In this document: piece by piece, positions 63,480 to 64,000 of the stretch
How positions within the stretch are numbered: position 1 is the stretch's first letter
Layout: the number at the start of each line of letters is the position of its first letter
From: Gyrodactylus bullatarudis
Taxonomy: Eukaryota; Platyhelminthes; Monogenea; Gyrodactylidea; Gyrodactylidae
DNA length: 64,000 nt
Assembly: GCA_012064415.1 (NCBI GenBank)
Contig: SSNU01000317.1
Coordinates: 124,001 to 188,000 of the forward strand
Direction: 5' to 3'
Position numbers and translations under genes: made by a program
Notes under the pieces: generated by a model
Seen by the model: only the letters and a program-made list of their open reading frames with translations
Told to the model about the DNA's origin: nothing
Databases searched by the model: none

Positions 63480-63860
63480 ATTGGGAAATTATGAATTTTA
63501 CAAAAATATCAACATTTTCATCATGAATTCGAATATGATTAAGGTATTTTGGAATCCAGATCATGTTGCAAATTTCTACCATTTTAAGAGAAAATTTAAA
63601 GAAATTAATTGTAAGAAAAGCACCTAATTCCGATTTTTTCATACTTTGAGGTAATTTTTTTATTGATTTGATGTAGAGTGGTGATCAAAGAAGTTGAAAA
63701 TCTATGATTTTTACAGAAATCTCGATTTTTCATGAATAATTCTAATTTGTTAAAGATTTTTGGAATCCTTCTCATGTTGCAAACTTTTTTCATTTGAAGA
63801 AAAAAATTCTGAAAAAAAGTTTCTATGAAAAATATGGTCATTTTATAAAATCCTAACGTA
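63480..63860 (+). repeat. Two direct dispersed repeat arms in tandem
   Basis: A degenerate arm at about 63488-63682 is followed by a second, better-preserved arm at 63688-63855. Both hold the blocks ATGATTTTTACA (or variant), TTTTGGAATCC and CATGTTGCAAA. They are in the same orientation, unlike the foldback pairs elsewhere in the window. Confidence 0.6.
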
Positions 63861-64000
63861 AGAGATGAATCAACAACCCATGAAAGACGGCATTGTTTGA
63901 TTTTCTCTGTTGAAAATTTCAACTTGAAAGTCTCAAAATCTACTTGCCTCTGATGTTTTTTGGGGTTTGTGCATATTTATTTTATATCATCATTATTGCA

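Noticed and set aside
1..64000. CRISPR arrays, bacterial operons, rRNA or tRNA genes
   Set aside because: None seen. The sequence is clearly eukaryotic, and no regular short spaced repeats or tRNA-like folds were recognised by eye; a tRNA scan was not possible.

Overview
The window is nuclear DNA of an AT-rich invertebrate animal. Genes are split by many mostly short GT..AG introns of about 28 to 70 bases with a few longer ones. The products are metazoan (kaptin, hemicentin, a furin/kexin-type convertase), and the intergenic DNA is full of degenerate retroelements and hairpin repeats. I cannot place the species. Small-intron, AT-rich lineages such as small crustaceans, mites, rotifers or flatworms would all fit.

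Layout. Positions 1-2638 are non-genic apart from a 5'-truncated LINE copy (about 1669-2290, minus strand). A complete kaptin (KPTN) gene lies at 2639-7452 (+). It has seven exons whose splice phases all agree, giving 430 codons, against 436 aa in human kaptin as I recall it. Its fifth intron is enlarged by a minus-strand, APE-type LINE (about 4186-6162) lying between two ~239-bp direct repeats. These repeats carry the 3' splice site and the first 18 bases of exon 6.

Positions 7908-32760 (+) hold one very large hemicentin gene. I place about 59 exons and roughly 13 kb of coding sequence (about 4,300 aa). Domain order is signal peptide, VWA domain, about 28 Ig domains, six TSP1 repeats, a G2F/nidogen-like beta-barrel, seven EGF-like modules and a fibulin-type C-terminal module. 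This is the order found in vertebrate hemicentin-1. The gene is tail-to-tail with a secreted S8B (furin/kexin-type) proprotein convertase on the minus strand (34739 to at least 43825), whose first exon is not found.

From 43826 to the end there is no convincing host gene. The sequence holds three decayed Penelope-like element (PLE) reverse transcriptases (44415-44990 +, 57340-59375 -, 59672-60275 -), hairpin/MITE-like elements, and a dispersed repeat arm with a GGCGCC-centred core. That arm recurs alone, as foldback pairs, and on both sides of one PLE in inverted orientation.

Functionally, kaptin belongs to the KICSTOR nutrient-sensing scaffold of the mTORC1 pathway. Hemicentin is a giant extracellular-matrix protein. 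The convertase would act in the secretory pathway on pro-proteins. Nothing in the sequence shows that the three genes work together, and adjacency of the last two is only positional. The points most worth following up are the LINE insertion whose long duplication appears to have rebuilt the kaptin exon it interrupted, and the PLE with inverted flanking arms matched by foldback elements lacking the coding part.
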